From the NCBI RefSeq assembly GCF_029688865.1, contig NZ_JARUKV010000009.1:100285-164284 (forward strand): DNA of 64,000 nucleotides, in the 5' to 3' direction. This stretch comes from Natronococcus sp. A-GB7. Its GTDB lineage: Archaea; Halobacteriota; Halobacteria; Halobacteriales; Natrialbaceae. Under the pieces are notes generated by a model, which was given only the letters and a program-made list of their open reading frames with translations, did no database searches and was not told the origin of the DNA. Made by a program: the position numbers and the translations under genes. Shown in pieces: positions 1 through 8,709 of this stretch (within the stretch, counting starts at the first letter, position 1; every line of letters starts with the position of its first letter).

Positions 1-780
1 GAGGTTGATCAGTTCCCACTGGAAGTACAGCGTCTTGACGTGCTCTCGAGCGGGCCCGAACATCGCGAAGGAGGTCCGGAGATCCTCGAGGGCGTCGCGT
101 TGCTCCTCGTCGATGTCGTCCTCGTGGTCGGCGAGCAGGCGTTCGATCTGGAAGATGTTCCAGGAGTAGTTGTAGTCCATCGACGCGTAGACGACGTCGA
201 AGGTGCCGAACTTGGCGCCGTCAAGCTTCTCGCGGACGGTTTCTGCGTTTCCCGTGATGCTGTCGACGAACTCGTCGACCTCGTCTCTGAGCTGATCGTT
301 GTCGGTCGACTCCATGACCTCGTCGAGCGTCTCGGCGCGCTCCTGGGTCGCATCGATGATCTCGCGAAGGAACGCCGACGGATCCGCCGGCGCCGGTTTG
401 CCGGTGAGCTCCTTGATATAGCTTCGGAAGTCCATCGTCTCGCTCATTCGCGTCCGCTGCTCGCCGAGCGGGCCGTTCTCCTGGGAGATGATCAGCTGGC
501 TGATTGTGACGACGAGGGTGACGCCGGTGATCAGCGCGCCGATCATCTGCGTGTATAGTGATTCGATGACGCCTCGTTCCTGAAGCAGGTCCGAGAGCGT
601 CGGATCGACGAAGCTCCCGAGCATGAACAGTCCGAAGAACGTCACCGAGAGCACGACCGTGACGAACTGCCGGTTCGCACCGATGAGCAACCAGAGCTTG
701 AGCTTGCTCTCGTCGGCCCGCTCGCGCATCGTGTCGCCGGTGCTGACCTGGACCTCGTCGGCGTTCTCGCTGTCACTCAT
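1..780 (-). CDS. Membrane protein, C-terminus cut by window edge
   Basis: The reading frame opens with ATG at 780 and runs without a stop to base 1, so 260 codons are visible and the C-terminus lies outside the window. After a charged N-terminus there is a membrane segment at about residues 33-52 and a second at about 76-98. A long, acidic, probably helical soluble part follows, with no recognisable catalytic motif. The start overlaps the end of the upstream DUF4177 gene by 8 nt, so the two are probably co-translated. I do not recognise the family. The closest description is a haloarchaeal integral membrane protein with a cytoplasmic helical domain. Confidence 0.8.
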   Translation of the reverse strand, partial: MSDSENADEVQVSTGDTMRERADESKLKLWLLIGANRQFVTVVLSVTFFGLFMLGSFVDPTLSDLLQERGVIESLYTQMIGALITGVTLVVTISQLIISQENGPLGEQRTRMSETMDFRSYIKELTGKPAPADPSAFLREIIDATQERAETLDEVMESTDNDQLRDEVDEFVDSITGNAETVREKLDGAKFGTFDVVYASMDYNYSWNIFQIERLLADHEDDIDEEQRDALEDLRTSFAMFGPAREHVKTLYFQWELINL

Positions 781-979
781 CGCCGCCACCGTTCGCGGGC
801 CGTTTGAACACGAGGTACTTCGTGCCGCCGCCGGTGTACTCGATCGTACTGACGAGCTCCCAGCCGTCCTGACCGAGTTCGTTCAACAGCTCCTTCGGAT
901 CGCTCGCTTCCTCCATCGTCGCCGCGCGGGGTGGACGCACCGTCTCGTACTCCCAGACGGTTCTCCTGTCCGATGCCAT
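773..979 (-). CDS. DUF4177 domain protein
   Basis: This 68-residue protein shows the DUF4177 signature: a W-E-Y-E-T start to the domain, then LNELGQDGWELV, and a final hydrophobic strand ending in YLVFKRP. The family is small, widespread and of unknown function. It overlaps the following membrane-protein gene by 8 nt, which points to one transcript and coupled translation. Nothing in the sequence suggests an enzyme active site. Confidence 0.8.
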   Translation of the reverse strand: MASDRRTVWEYETVRPPRAATMEEASDPKELLNELGQDGWELVSTIEYTGGGTKYLVFKRPANGGGDE

Positions 980-1082
980 ACTCGTATATCGGCGATCCGT
1001 CGAAAAAGGGTTCGCGTTGCTACCACGTGGTCACGGCGGACGAAACCGACTGCAGACGGACCGGTGATCCGCGCGGCGAGAA

Positions 1083-1361
1083 TCAGTCGTCGTCGACGAT
1101 GACTTCGACGGGTTCGTCCTCGGTTCCCTCGGTTCCCTCCGTGGCGCCCTGCTGTTCCTGCCAGAGGAGCGCGCCGGCGATCACGACGACGATCCACGAG
1201 CGCCAGTTCGCGAGGTTCAGCGTGTAGCCGACGCCGAACGGCTTCTCGACGAGCATTCCCTCGCCGGGCTGCCAGTACGAGGAGAGCATCCGACCCATGC
1301 TCGGCCGATCGAAGTTGTACGGTACGCCGAAAACCTCTCCGGAGCTTGGCTTGTCTGCCAT
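1083..1361 (-). CDS. DUF5808 family small membrane protein
   Basis: Taking the ATG at 1361 (MADKPSSGEVFGVPYNF) gives a 92-residue protein. The motif GVPYNFDRPS, then SYWQPGEGMLVEKPFGVGYTLN, and one membrane segment (about WIVVVIAGALLW) match what I know as DUF5808. The C-terminus is a short acidic tail. A longer reading with seven extra N-terminal residues from 1382 is open, but the shorter start fits the family better. Function is unknown. Confidence 0.75.
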   Translation of the reverse strand: MADKPSSGEVFGVPYNFDRPSMGRMLSSYWQPGEGMLVEKPFGVGYTLNLANWRSWIVVVIAGALLWQEQQGATEGTEGTEDEPVEVIVDDD

Positions 1362-1451
1362 GCGCGACCGAACGTCGCCCACGATTAAGAGTATTGTGTG
1401 CGCAGCCTGCGACGAAACCGAACGCCGGCGCGGTCCTCGAGCGATCGGCGT

Positions 1452-2099
1452 CTACGCTGGTGGCTCCGAGTTCCCCGCAGAACCGTCGTCGACCGCGACC
1501 TCGAGCCCGATGCGAAGCCCCCGTTCCATCGCCTCGAGGCTCATACTCGGTTCGGCCTCGTCGCGGGCCGCCGCTTGTTCGTGAGAGAAGGGGACGTGAA
1601 CGAACCCGGTGCGAAAGTCGCGATCGGTCGTCTCGACGAGGTGACGCGTGGCGTACAGCACGTCGTTACAGCAGTGCGTGCCGGCGTCGGTCGAGAGCCG
1701 CGTCGGGACGCCCGCGTCGCACATCGTCTCCTTCATTTCCCGGCAGGGTAGCGTCGCGAAGTAGGCGTCGGACCCGTCTTCGACGACCCGTTCGTCGACG
1801 ACCTCGCGGTCCTCGTTGTCCGTCACGCCGCGGGTGTCCCGCAGGTTGATCCCGACGCGCTCGAGCGAGAGCGTCGGCCGTCCCCCGGCCAGCCCGAGCG
1901 CGCAGACGACGTCGGGGTTGTGTGCGTCGACGGCGTCCTCGAGCCGTGAGGACGCGCGGTCGAAGACGACGGGGAGTTCGACCCCCGCGACACTCGCCCC
2001 GCCGATCTCGGTCCCGTCGAGCCGGTTCGCGAGCCGGCGTGCGGGATTGGTCTCGAACTCGCCGAACGGTTCGTAGCCGGTGAGGAGGACGTCGCTCAT
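1452..2099 (-). CDS. pcp: Pyroglutamyl-peptidase I
   Basis: This cytosolic cysteine peptidase of family C15 removes N-terminal pyroglutamate from peptides. At 215 residues it has the usual length. The family N-terminal motif is GYEPFGEF near residue 8, and GLAGGRP lies near 69-75. The presumed triad is Glu80, Cys144 (in THCCNDVLY) and His168 (in FVHVPF). The C-terminal 15 residues are a variable acidic/proline tail. It is divergent from the small DUF2892 gene, with an 80-nt shared promoter region between them. Confidence 0.93.
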   Translation of the reverse strand: MSDVLLTGYEPFGEFETNPARRLANRLDGTEIGGASVAGVELPVVFDRASSRLEDAVDAHNPDVVCALGLAGGRPTLSLERVGINLRDTRGVTDNEDREVVDERVVEDGSDAYFATLPCREMKETMCDAGVPTRLSTDAGTHCCNDVLYATRHLVETTDRDFRTGFVHVPFSHEQAAARDEAEPSMSLEAMERGLRIGLEVAVDDGSAGNSEPPA

Positions 2100-2179
2100 C
2101 GGTCGGTCCTCGAGCGCTCACCCCAAGAGACTCCCGGTTCGACGGTATACCTAACTGCGATCCCGTCGATCGATCCCGT

Positions 2180-2401
2180 ATGGAACGGAACGTCGGTGGA
2201 CTCGATCGCATCGCTCGAGGCGTGCTCGGAATCTGGCTGGTCGTGGTCGCCACAGCGGCCTACCGGAACGAGAGGCACGAGCTCGCGGCGATCGCGGGGA
2301 TCGCCGGACTCGGGCTGCTCCAGAACGCGGTGACGTGTTTCTGCGGCGGCAACTATCTGTTCGGGATCGATACGACGACCGACTCGGGTGGGGACGAGTA
2401 G
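2180..2401 (+). CDS. DUF2892 (YgaP-type) small membrane protein
   Basis: This 73-residue protein begins MERNVGGLDRIARGVLGI, the hallmark of DUF2892/YgaP-like transmembrane proteins. It is followed by two hydrophobic segments (about 12-28 and 36-50) and a conserved CFCGGNYLFG motif. In other organisms this domain can be attached to rhodanese; here it stands alone. It ends only 5 nt before the convergent kae1-bud32 stop. Confidence 0.85.
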   Translation: MERNVGGLDRIARGVLGIWLVVVATAAYRNERHELAAIAGIAGLGLLQNAVTCFCGGNYLFGIDTTTDSGGDE

Positions 2402-2406
2402 GAGCG

Positions 2407-4188
2407 CTACTGGTCGTCGACGTACCGCCCTCGCCCCTCGACGTCCGCGAGACGCTCGAGCACGCGCTCTTCGCCCTCCTCACGATACCCCTCTCGCAGG
2501 GCCGTCCGCAGGGGGTCGGGATCGTCGGCGGTCCCGACGAGGCTCTGGTCGAAGACGTGCAGATCCATCGCGTAGTCCTCGACGTGGTCGGTGTGGTAGC
2601 CGAGTCCGAAGTCGATGAGGTACGCCCGGTTCGCGCCGTCGGGCTCGCGGTCTCCGTCCGCACGGCCGACTCTGACGTTTCGCGTCGTCGGGTCGCCGTG
2701 GACAAACCCGGTCCGGTGGAGCCGCGCGAGGTGTCCGGCGACCTCGCGGACTCGTTCCGGCGAGAGCGCCGTTCGAAGGTCCTCCCGGCCGACGTACTCG
2801 AGTTCGAGCCGCGACTCGCGTCCGTCGACGTCCGAGAGCACGGGTGTCGGCACGCCCTCTCGTCGGGCGAGGCTCGTCAGTCGCGCCTCGATACGGGTTC
2901 GCTCGCGCCGGAGCCGCTCGTCGAGTTCGGGATGGCGGTACGTCTTGGGTTCGCGGCGCTTGGTCGCTCGTCCCGCCTCGGGCTCGAGATCGACGAGCGC
3001 TTCCGCACCCTGGACGCTGCCTTCCTCGCGGCCGAGGGTTACGTCGGACTCGTCGGCTCGTTCACGGCTCCCTCCGGTCGCCGTTCGCTGTTCCGAGGCG
3101 TTCGCTTCGCTCCCGCCTCGCTGCTCGCGGCTCCTCTCGTCGCCGCTTGCGGTTCCGAGGAACTCGCTCCGTTCGTTCCCCGCTCGCCACGTTACGGGTA
3201 CCTGATCGGGGCGGAAATCCGGGTCCACCCGCGAGTCTGCTATCGCGAGCGTGTCGCCGGCGTCGTACATCTTCGCGCCGAGCACGGCGATCATCCCCGC
3301 GTTGTCCCGCAGGAACCGCGGCTCGGGCGCGTGAAAGCTCGCGCCGCGCTGGGCACACATCTCCCCGAGCATCTCCCGGAGGCGGGCGTTCTGGCCGACC
3401 CCACCCCCGAGGACGAGTTCGTCGCTACCGGTCAGCGAGAGCGCCCGCTCCGATACTTCGGTCAGCATGCCGAAGATATGCTCCTGAAGCGAGTAGCAGA
3501 CGTCCTCGACGGCCGTCCCATCGTCGACGGCCTGCTTGGCCGCGCTCATGATTCCCGAGAACGAGAAGTCCATCCCCTTGACGACGTAGGGCAAGTCGAC
3601 GTAGTCGCCGTCTTTGGCGGCCGCCTCGACCTTCGGTCCGCCGGGATGGGACCAGCCGACGTGACGGGTGAACTTGTCGATGGCGTTGCCGACCCCGGTG
3701 TCCATCGTCTCGCCCAGAACACGGTAGCGACCGTTGCGATACGCCAGCAGGTGGGCGTTCGCGCCGCTTGCGTTCAGACAGACCGGCGAGTCGAACCCGG
3801 AGGTGTGGCGACCGATCTCGAGGTGGGCGACCATGTGGTTCACCCCTACGAGCGGTACCTCGAGGGACTGACTCAGGGCCCGCGCGGCCGTCCCGACGAT
3901 CCGAAGACAGGGGCCGAGACCGGGACCGCGGGAGAACGCGATGCAGTCGACGGGCGGTTCGTCTTCGGCCCCATCGTACGTTTCGCGAGCGCGCTCGAGG
4001 ACCGTCTCTACGACTCGAGGGACGGCATCGTGCATATGTTCGGCGGCCTCGCGAGGATGGATGCCGCCGCTTTCGGGCTGGTAGGCATCGCTCTCGATGA
4101 CGACCTCGTCGGTCGCAGCGTCGTAGAGGGCTGCGCTGGCCGCCCAGGCGGTACCCTCGATGCCGAGAACGCGGGTGTGAGAACTCAC
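2407..4188 (-). CDS. Kae1-Bud32 fusion: tRNA t6A synthase subunit and kinase/ATPase
   Basis: This 593-residue protein combines the two KEOPS enzymes that make N6-threonylcarbamoyladenosine at position 37 of ANN-decoding tRNAs. Residues 1-335 are Kae1 (ASKHA fold): metal ligands His118 and His122 in NHMVAHLEIGRH, Asp295 in RFLRDNAGM, and GGGVGQN near 261. Residues 415-593 are Bud32, an atypical Rio-like kinase, with HGD at 497-499 and DFG at 526-528. The fusion is normal for many archaea. The linker (about 336-412) is unusually long, polar and low in complexity. The gene follows rps24e-rps27ae, a common archaeal arrangement. Confidence 0.96.
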   Translation of the reverse strand: MSSHTRVLGIEGTAWAASAALYDAATDEVVIESDAYQPESGGIHPREAAEHMHDAVPRVVETVLERARETYDGAEDEPPVDCIAFSRGPGLGPCLRIVGTAARALSQSLEVPLVGVNHMVAHLEIGRHTSGFDSPVCLNASGANAHLLAYRNGRYRVLGETMDTGVGNAIDKFTRHVGWSHPGGPKVEAAAKDGDYVDLPYVVKGMDFSFSGIMSAAKQAVDDGTAVEDVCYSLQEHIFGMLTEVSERALSLTGSDELVLGGGVGQNARLREMLGEMCAQRGASFHAPEPRFLRDNAGMIAVLGAKMYDAGDTLAIADSRVDPDFRPDQVPVTWRAGNERSEFLGTASGDERSREQRGGSEANASEQRTATGGSRERADESDVTLGREEGSVQGAEALVDLEPEAGRATKRREPKTYRHPELDERLRRERTRIEARLTSLARREGVPTPVLSDVDGRESRLELEYVGREDLRTALSPERVREVAGHLARLHRTGFVHGDPTTRNVRVGRADGDREPDGANRAYLIDFGLGYHTDHVEDYAMDLHVFDQSLVGTADDPDPLRTALREGYREEGEERVLERLADVEGRGRYVDDQ

Positions 4189-4332
4189 GGCTTGTGGAAT
4201 CGTGATGTGCTGTAAGGGCGCGACAGAACGAGCGGTCGGGACGCGTTACGCGTGCGGTAGCACGTTGCCGCGCTCACGGCCGTTGGCCGTTCGCGTCTTC
4301 CGATGCCCCTCGCTTCGCTCGGCGCATCGCAG

Positions 4333-4467
4333 CTACTCCCACTCGGTGTAACTGCACTTCCCGCAGTGCAGTCGGTCGCCGTGGTCGGCGAGGAAGGTGT
4401 CGCCACAGCGAGGACACTCCTCGCGGTTCTTGCTGCCGTCGTCGTCGTAGAGTTCGTAGCGAGCCAT
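4333..4467 (-). CDS. 30S ribosomal protein S27ae
   Basis: This is a 44-residue zinc-ribbon protein of the small ribosomal subunit. Ligands are Cys18, Cys21, Cys35 and Cys38 (CPRC and CGKC), and the C-terminus SYTEWE is typical of the archaeal protein. It starts one base after the S24e stop codon (stop at 4468-4470, start at 4467), so the two genes are abutted and surely co-transcribed. It is easy to miss because of its size. Confidence 0.93.
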   Translation of the reverse strand: MARYELYDDDGSKNREECPRCGDTFLADHGDRLHCGKCSYTEWE

Positions 4468-4785
4468 TTACGCCTCCTCCGCGTCGGCCTCTGCGTCGTC
4501 GGCGTCGCCGACGATCTTGTTGCGCTCGAGCATGTGCTCCTGCTCGACGTCGCGGGCGTGGTCGGCCGTCTCGTAGACCTTGGCTTGGCCGACGGTCTTT
4601 CGCATCCCGAACTTGGTGTCGAGCTTGCGGACGACGACCTCGTCGGCGTCCTTGTTCATCTTCGCCGCGAGGCTGTCCCGAACCTGGAGTCGCTCCGGGG
4701 TGGCGTCGTCGTGGGACAGTTCGAAGGTCACGTCCGTGCGGTGCAACATGGGGTTTTCCTCTTCGGAAATGATGTCGACGTCCAT
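4468..4785 (-). CDS. 30S ribosomal protein S24e
   Basis: This archaeal/eukaryotic small-subunit protein has 105 residues. It opens with MDVDIISEEENPMLHRTDV and carries the S24e core VVRKLDTKFGMRKTVGQAKVY. A C-terminal Asp/Glu/Ala tail is typical of halophilic homologues. It is the first gene of a likely S24e-S27ae-Kae1/Bud32 transcription unit. A TATA-like element (ccttttagg on the minus strand, about 4822-4831) lies about 40 nt upstream. Confidence 0.94.
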   Translation of the reverse strand: MDVDIISEEENPMLHRTDVTFELSHDDATPERLQVRDSLAAKMNKDADEVVVRKLDTKFGMRKTVGQAKVYETADHARDVEQEHMLERNKIVGDADDAEADAEEA

Positions 4786-4980
4786 GATATCACTCAGTTA
4801 CGCTAGTATCCCCGTGTAGCGCCTAAAAGGATTTCGAAGCGACCGATGCTCACCGGCGGCTGTCCGGTATCGCCCGAGCGAGCACCGCGAGTTCCCGTGC
4901 TCGACCGTCGGACGTTCGGCTCGAGGTGCCGTTCGATCCGATCACGCCACCCTCGAGCAGAAGACATATTATTCGATTGA

Positions 4981-6231
4981 GTGAACGCTGCGACCAACGT
5001 GCTATCCAGGCGACAGCTTCTGGTAGGAGTCGGGGTGACGGGCACGACAGGTGCAGCTGCCGCGGTGAGCTCCGCGCCCCTCGCGAGCGAGCGCGACGAC
5101 GGTCGCTACGACTGGCCGATGGCGCGATACGATCCCGCTGGGACGGGACACAACCCCGACGCCGCGGGGCCGAAAGACGGCGCGGAGGTCGCCTGGCAGC
5201 AGGATACCGAGTCGCCGATGCACGGGCTGACGGCGCCGATACTGCTCGGGGAGACGCTGTACGGGGTCGGCCGCCAGTCCCTCGTCGCGTTCGACCGCGA
5301 GAGCGGCGAAATCCGTTTCGCGCGGGACGGTCAGTACTGGTCGACGCCCGCTCGAGCCTCGGCGAAAGCCTACCGGAGCAATACGCTCGCTGTCAGCAGT
5401 CGAGAGGGGGTTCACGGACTGAACGCCGGCGGCGGCTACGAACTGTTCGGCCGATCGATCGGCACCGAACGCTGGCACGCTCCCGGCGAGGAAAGCCGGC
5501 GCTGGTCCGGGTCGGCGCCGCGAGAGCCCTCGCCCGTTACCGCGGACGGAACCGTGTACGCGATCGATCCCGGCTCGGACCGCGTCGTCGCCGTCGACGC
5601 GAGCAGCGGCCGCCTCGAGTGGGAGCGGACGATCGGCGATCCGCGCTCGAGCGGAACGAACCGCCCCGTCGTCAGCGAGGGGACGGTCTACGTCTCGAGC
5701 CGTCCCGGAGATCTCGTCGCCCTCGACGCCGACACCGGCGAGCGACGGTGGAGCGAGCGCCCCGATCCCCACGCCAACAGCGGTCTCAACTACCGAAATT
5801 TCCGTCCGCCGACGATAACGGACGACGGACTCCTCGTCCCGGACCGAGAGGGGGTCGCGCTGTTCGATCCGGCTGACGGCACACTTCGGTGGGAGTACGT
5901 CCACGACGGCAACGCCACCGACGGGAGCGCGGCCGTCGCCGACGGGACGGCGTTCGTCACCGACGGCGAAGAGTCGCTGCACGCGATCGACCTCGAGAGC
6001 GGCGAGCGGGAGTGGACGGCCGACTACAGACCAGACGTGGAACCGGTCGTCGCCGACGGCGTCGTCTACCTCGGCTACCGGTACGCCGAACTGGTCGCGA
6101 TCGACGCCGACACCGGCGAGCGACGCTTCGCCTACGACGACTCGGTCTACTTCGCACAGCCGATCGTCGGCGACGGCGTGGTGTACGTCCTCACCGACGA
6201 GGGGCTGCTGGCGCTCGAGGAGGCGAGCTAA
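4981..6231 (+). CDS. Tat-exported PQQ-like beta-propeller protein
   Basis: This 416-residue protein starts with GTG. A Tat signal (SRRQLLVGVGVTG, then an alanine-rich stretch) covers about residues 9-33. The rest is repeated blades of the PQQ/BamB-like type, each with V-A-x-D-x-x-S/T-G-E/R-x-x-W: VAFDRESGEIRF, VAVDASSGRLEW, VALDADTGERRW, HAIDLESGEREW, VAIDADTGERRF. No enzyme-specific residues are visible, so this is more likely a binding or scaffold propeller on the cell surface than a quinoprotein dehydrogenase. The next gene starts 2 nt later and encodes a membrane protein, a probable partner. Confidence 0.85.
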   Translation: MNAATNVLSRRQLLVGVGVTGTTGAAAAVSSAPLASERDDGRYDWPMARYDPAGTGHNPDAAGPKDGAEVAWQQDTESPMHGLTAPILLGETLYGVGRQSLVAFDRESGEIRFARDGQYWSTPARASAKAYRSNTLAVSSREGVHGLNAGGGYELFGRSIGTERWHAPGEESRRWSGSAPREPSPVTADGTVYAIDPGSDRVVAVDASSGRLEWERTIGDPRSSGTNRPVVSEGTVYVSSRPGDLVALDADTGERRWSERPDPHANSGLNYRNFRPPTITDDGLLVPDREGVALFDPADGTLRWEYVHDGNATDGSAAVADGTAFVTDGEESLHAIDLESGEREWTADYRPDVEPVVADGVVYLGYRYAELVAIDADTGERRFAYDDSVYFAQPIVGDGVVYVLTDEGLLALEEAS

Positions 6232-6233
6232 CC

Positions 6234-7052
6234 GTGTCCCACGATTCCGACGACGCACACGAGTGCCGGACCGAGGGCGCGTACGACCGCCAGGAGTGGG
6301 ACGTCGCGGGCGTGCTCTCGAGTGCTGCGTCGCGGCTCCGCCGGACCCCCACACTGCTCGTCCCGTTCGCGCTCGCGGGGCTGGTCCTCGGCGGTATCGA
6401 TGCGCTCCGCCGTCGCGATCCGATCCCTTCCCTCGAGCACGCGGGCCTCGACGAAGCGACGATCCACCTCGAGTTCGTCGGCTATCCGACGGCGGCGAGC
6501 GGAACGGCACTGCCCCTCGAGGCGCTCGTCGGACTCGAACTCCCGTATCTCGCCTGGGGGCTCGGACTGTATGTCCTCTCGCTGCTCGCGGTCGGCGTCG
6601 CGGGCACGTTGACCCTGACCGCGCTGTTGGGCGGCGAGGCCCACCTCGAGTCGCTCCCGTCGTATCTCGGGCTCGTCGTCCTCTTCGACCTCGCTCACCG
6701 ACTGGTCGGCTCGATCGGGCTCCTTCAGGAGATGGGACTGTTCGGACTCGTTCCGCTGGCGGTGGTCCTCTGGGTGCTCGTCAGGCTCTTCGCCGCCCCG
6801 GGGCTCGCCGCCGCGGGCGCGTCACCCTGGACGGCGCTTCGAGAGAGCGGACGCTGGATCGGCGGTGACGGCTGGTCGGCGCTCGGGCTGCTCTTCGCGC
6901 TCGGGGTCGGCGCCTGGCTCCTCGCCAGCGCTCCCGCCGTCGGTCCCGCTCTGACCGGCGCGCTCGTCGCTCCGGTCCACGCCGTCGCGATCGCGTCGCT
7001 GATCGAACACCGCCGCGAAAGCGGCCGATTCGCGGAGCAGTCGAAGCCGTAA
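6234..7052 (+). CDS. Polytopic membrane protein of unknown family
   Basis: I choose the GTG at 6234, just 2 nt after the propeller gene's stop, giving 272 residues (VSHDSDDAHECRTEG...). About six hydrophobic segments follow an acidic soluble start: around LLVPFALAGLVLGG, LAWGLGLYVLSLLAVGVAGT, a stretch ending in VVLFDL, LVPLAVVLWVLVRLFAAPG, LGLLFALGVGAWLL and ALVAPVHAVAIASLI. I recognise no domain. The tight spacing suggests co-translation with the exported propeller protein. Confidence 0.75.
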   Translation: MSHDSDDAHECRTEGAYDRQEWDVAGVLSSAASRLRRTPTLLVPFALAGLVLGGIDALRRRDPIPSLEHAGLDEATIHLEFVGYPTAASGTALPLEALVGLELPYLAWGLGLYVLSLLAVGVAGTLTLTALLGGEAHLESLPSYLGLVVLFDLAHRLVGSIGLLQEMGLFGLVPLAVVLWVLVRLFAAPGLAAAGASPWTALRESGRWIGGDGWSALGLLFALGVGAWLLASAPAVGPALTGALVAPVHAVAIASLIEHRRESGRFAEQSKP

Positions 7053-7122
7053 CAGGGTGAGGCGATCGGTTCACGAGGCGGTGGCGCGCGCTGGCGGTCG
7101 CCCGACCGTGAGCGAGGGTAGC

Positions 7123-7140
7123 GCGGAACCGGCGTTCCGC
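7123..7140. repeat. Inverted repeat (7-bp stem)
   Basis: gcggaac at 7123-7129 and gttccgc at 7134-7140 form a perfect stem around a 4-nt loop. The site lies between convergent genes. A terminator-like role is possible, but no T-run follows. Confidence 0.5.
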
Positions 7141-7151
7141 GAACCATGCGA

Positions 7152-7170
7152 ACGGGCACCGCGTGCCCGT
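7152..7170. repeat. Inverted repeat (8-bp stem)
   Basis: acgggcac (7152-7159) and gtgcccgt (7163-7170) form a perfect 8-bp stem with a 3-nt loop, 11 nt after the preceding hairpin. Confidence 0.5.
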
Positions 7171-7364
7171 AAGCAGGAATCGGCTGGGGAGGGTGTGGAA
7201 ATCCCGCGTGCCCACGATAAGCAACGGTATCTTTCGGGCATTACCTCGAGTTAGCGGTTTCCGATCCGTCTCTTTCGGACGTCGACTCGAGCCGATGCAC
7301 GCACATCGCCGCGCACCGCACCGACAGTCTCGAACGGAGAACCGATGGCGGCGACTACGACGAC

Positions 7365-8411
7365 CTACGCTTCGAGCACCGCTAGCCCTCGGGGCGCCTG
7401 CGCTTCGAGGCTCTCCGGCCACGCCACCTCGAGGCGGTCCCAGGAGTCGCCGAAGTCCGCGGTTCGGAACGGGCCGCGGTTGTTGACGGCGTAGACGACC
7501 CCCGGCTCGGTCCCGGCGGCGAGTTCGGCGCGGACGACCCCCTCGCCCGTGGGCAGTCCAGTACCCTCGAGGCGCTCCCAGGGCTTCCCGCCCGAACTGC
7601 GGTAGACGTACGACTCCGCCGAACTCGCGGTGTGAGCCGAGCCCGCGCCGCTGGCGCTCGAGACCAACACCGCGTCGGGGTCCCCGGGATCGGACGCGAC
7701 GCTCCAGCAGTAGCGGTGCTCGAGGCCCGCCTGGGGGTGGTCCCACGACTCGCCGCCGTCGGTCGAAACTGCAAAACCGTCGCCCGCGGCCGAGTAGACG
7801 AGTCCCTCTCGATCGGGGTGGGTCGCCATGCTGTGGTTGTCCCGACGCGATCCTGGCGGACGCTCTCGCCAGCTCTCGCCGCCGTCCGTACTCAACACGA
7901 ACGCCCCCGCTTCGATCCCGACGTAGAGTCGCTCGGGATCGAACGGGTCGACCTCGAGCCAGCGGACGTGGTGGGTGTGGGGTCTGGGCGGGAAGAACCA
8001 GCTGTCGGGCGAGGGAAGGTCGGTCAGCCCCTCGAGGTGTGCCCAGGAGTCGCCGCCGTCGCTCGAGCGGTAGATCCGACTCGGCTCGGTGCCGGCGTAG
8101 ACGACGTCGGGATCGTGGGGGCTGATCGTCACCGCCGTGACGGCGGCGCTCTCGAGGTTCTCGGCGCCACCGTACCCCGACTCGCGCTCGGGAACGAACT
8201 CGGTCTCGAGCGACTCGAAGGAGTCACCGTCGTCCGTCGAGCGATGGAGGCCGCTCTCGAAGGTGCCGACGAACACCCGCTCTGGAGCGCCCTGGGAGGC
8301 GGCGAGACACTCGATGTCGTGTCCCTCGAGTCGACTGGTCGTCGTCCACTCCCCGGCTCCGTCCTCGCAGACGAGCAACCGATCGCGCAGCGCGGCGTAG
8401 ACGGTCGTCAT
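7365..8411 (-). CDS. BNR/sortilin-like repeat protein (WD40/YVTN/BNR-type propeller)
   Basis: The ATG at 8411 gives 348 residues (MTTVYAALRDRLLVCED). At least four repeats of the Asp-box type are visible: STDDGDSFESLE, SSDGGDSWAHLE, STDGGESWRERP and STDGGESWDHP, with a further FGDSWDRLE near the end. This is the bacterial/archaeal Ycf48/VPS10-like beta-propeller superfamily. There is no signal peptide and no membrane segment, so it is probably cytosolic. Substrate or partner cannot be inferred. Sialidase-type catalytic residues are not evident, so I avoid calling it a glycosidase. Confidence 0.82.
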   Translation of the reverse strand: MTTVYAALRDRLLVCEDGAGEWTTTSRLEGHDIECLAASQGAPERVFVGTFESGLHRSTDDGDSFESLETEFVPERESGYGGAENLESAAVTAVTISPHDPDVVYAGTEPSRIYRSSDGGDSWAHLEGLTDLPSPDSWFFPPRPHTHHVRWLEVDPFDPERLYVGIEAGAFVLSTDGGESWRERPPGSRRDNHSMATHPDREGLVYSAAGDGFAVSTDGGESWDHPQAGLEHRYCWSVASDPGDPDAVLVSSASGAGSAHTASSAESYVYRSSGGKPWERLEGTGLPTGEGVVRAELAAGTEPGVVYAVNNRGPFRTADFGDSWDRLEVAWPESLEAQAPRGLAVLEA

Positions 8412-8469
8412 ACCCGAGCGGAGGCGCTCGAGGCGCAGAAAGGTTCCCCCGGAACTGTCGGCCCGTCGA

Positions 8470-8667
8470 TCAGACGAACAGCCAGTAGACCCCCAGTCCG
8501 AGCCCGGCGAGGACGACGGAGAGGGCGACCAGCACGCCGTACTTGATCGCGACGTTGCGCCGGTAGTGGGTCGCACAGACGTCGATATCCTCGTGACTCC
8601 TGAACGTCATCGTCCTGTCGGCCGCTCGCGTGCAGCCCCCCATCTGACACCGGTCGTCCGAGCCCAT
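8470..8667 (-). CDS. Small Cys-rich protein with C-terminal membrane anchor
   Basis: This 65-residue protein has an N-terminal part with Cys8, Cys13 and a later Cys-Ala-Thr-His motif (CQMGGC ... CATHY), possibly a small zinc site. One C-terminal membrane helix follows (about 44-64, GVLVALSVVLAGLGLGVYWLFV). The layout suggests a tail-anchored zinc-finger protein facing the cytoplasm. It sits 58 nt upstream of the BNR-repeat gene on the same strand. Function is unknown. Confidence 0.75.
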   Translation of the reverse strand: MGSDDRCQMGGCTRAADRTMTFRSHEDIDVCATHYRRNVAIKYGVLVALSVVLAGLGLGVYWLFV

Positions 8668-8709
8668 ACGATGGCTCGAGTCGCCCCGATCAAATCCGTT
8701 CCGTTCGCG

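Larger units (their letters stand above)
7053..7364. other. Intergenic region between convergent genes, with two small hairpins
   Basis: No convincing gene lies in these 312 bases. The stretch separates a plus-strand gene from a minus-strand gene. It holds two adjacent perfect inverted repeats (7123-7140 and 7152-7170) that could act as a bidirectional transcription end. Confidence 0.6.

Noticed and set aside
2335..4215. 626-codon plus-strand frame opposite kae1-bud32
   Set aside because: Antisense shadow of a recognised fusion gene, with no motif of its own.
7057..7254. 65-codon plus-strand frame in the gap after the propeller operon
   Set aside because: Basic, low-complexity product that spans both hairpins; no start signal or similarity recognised.
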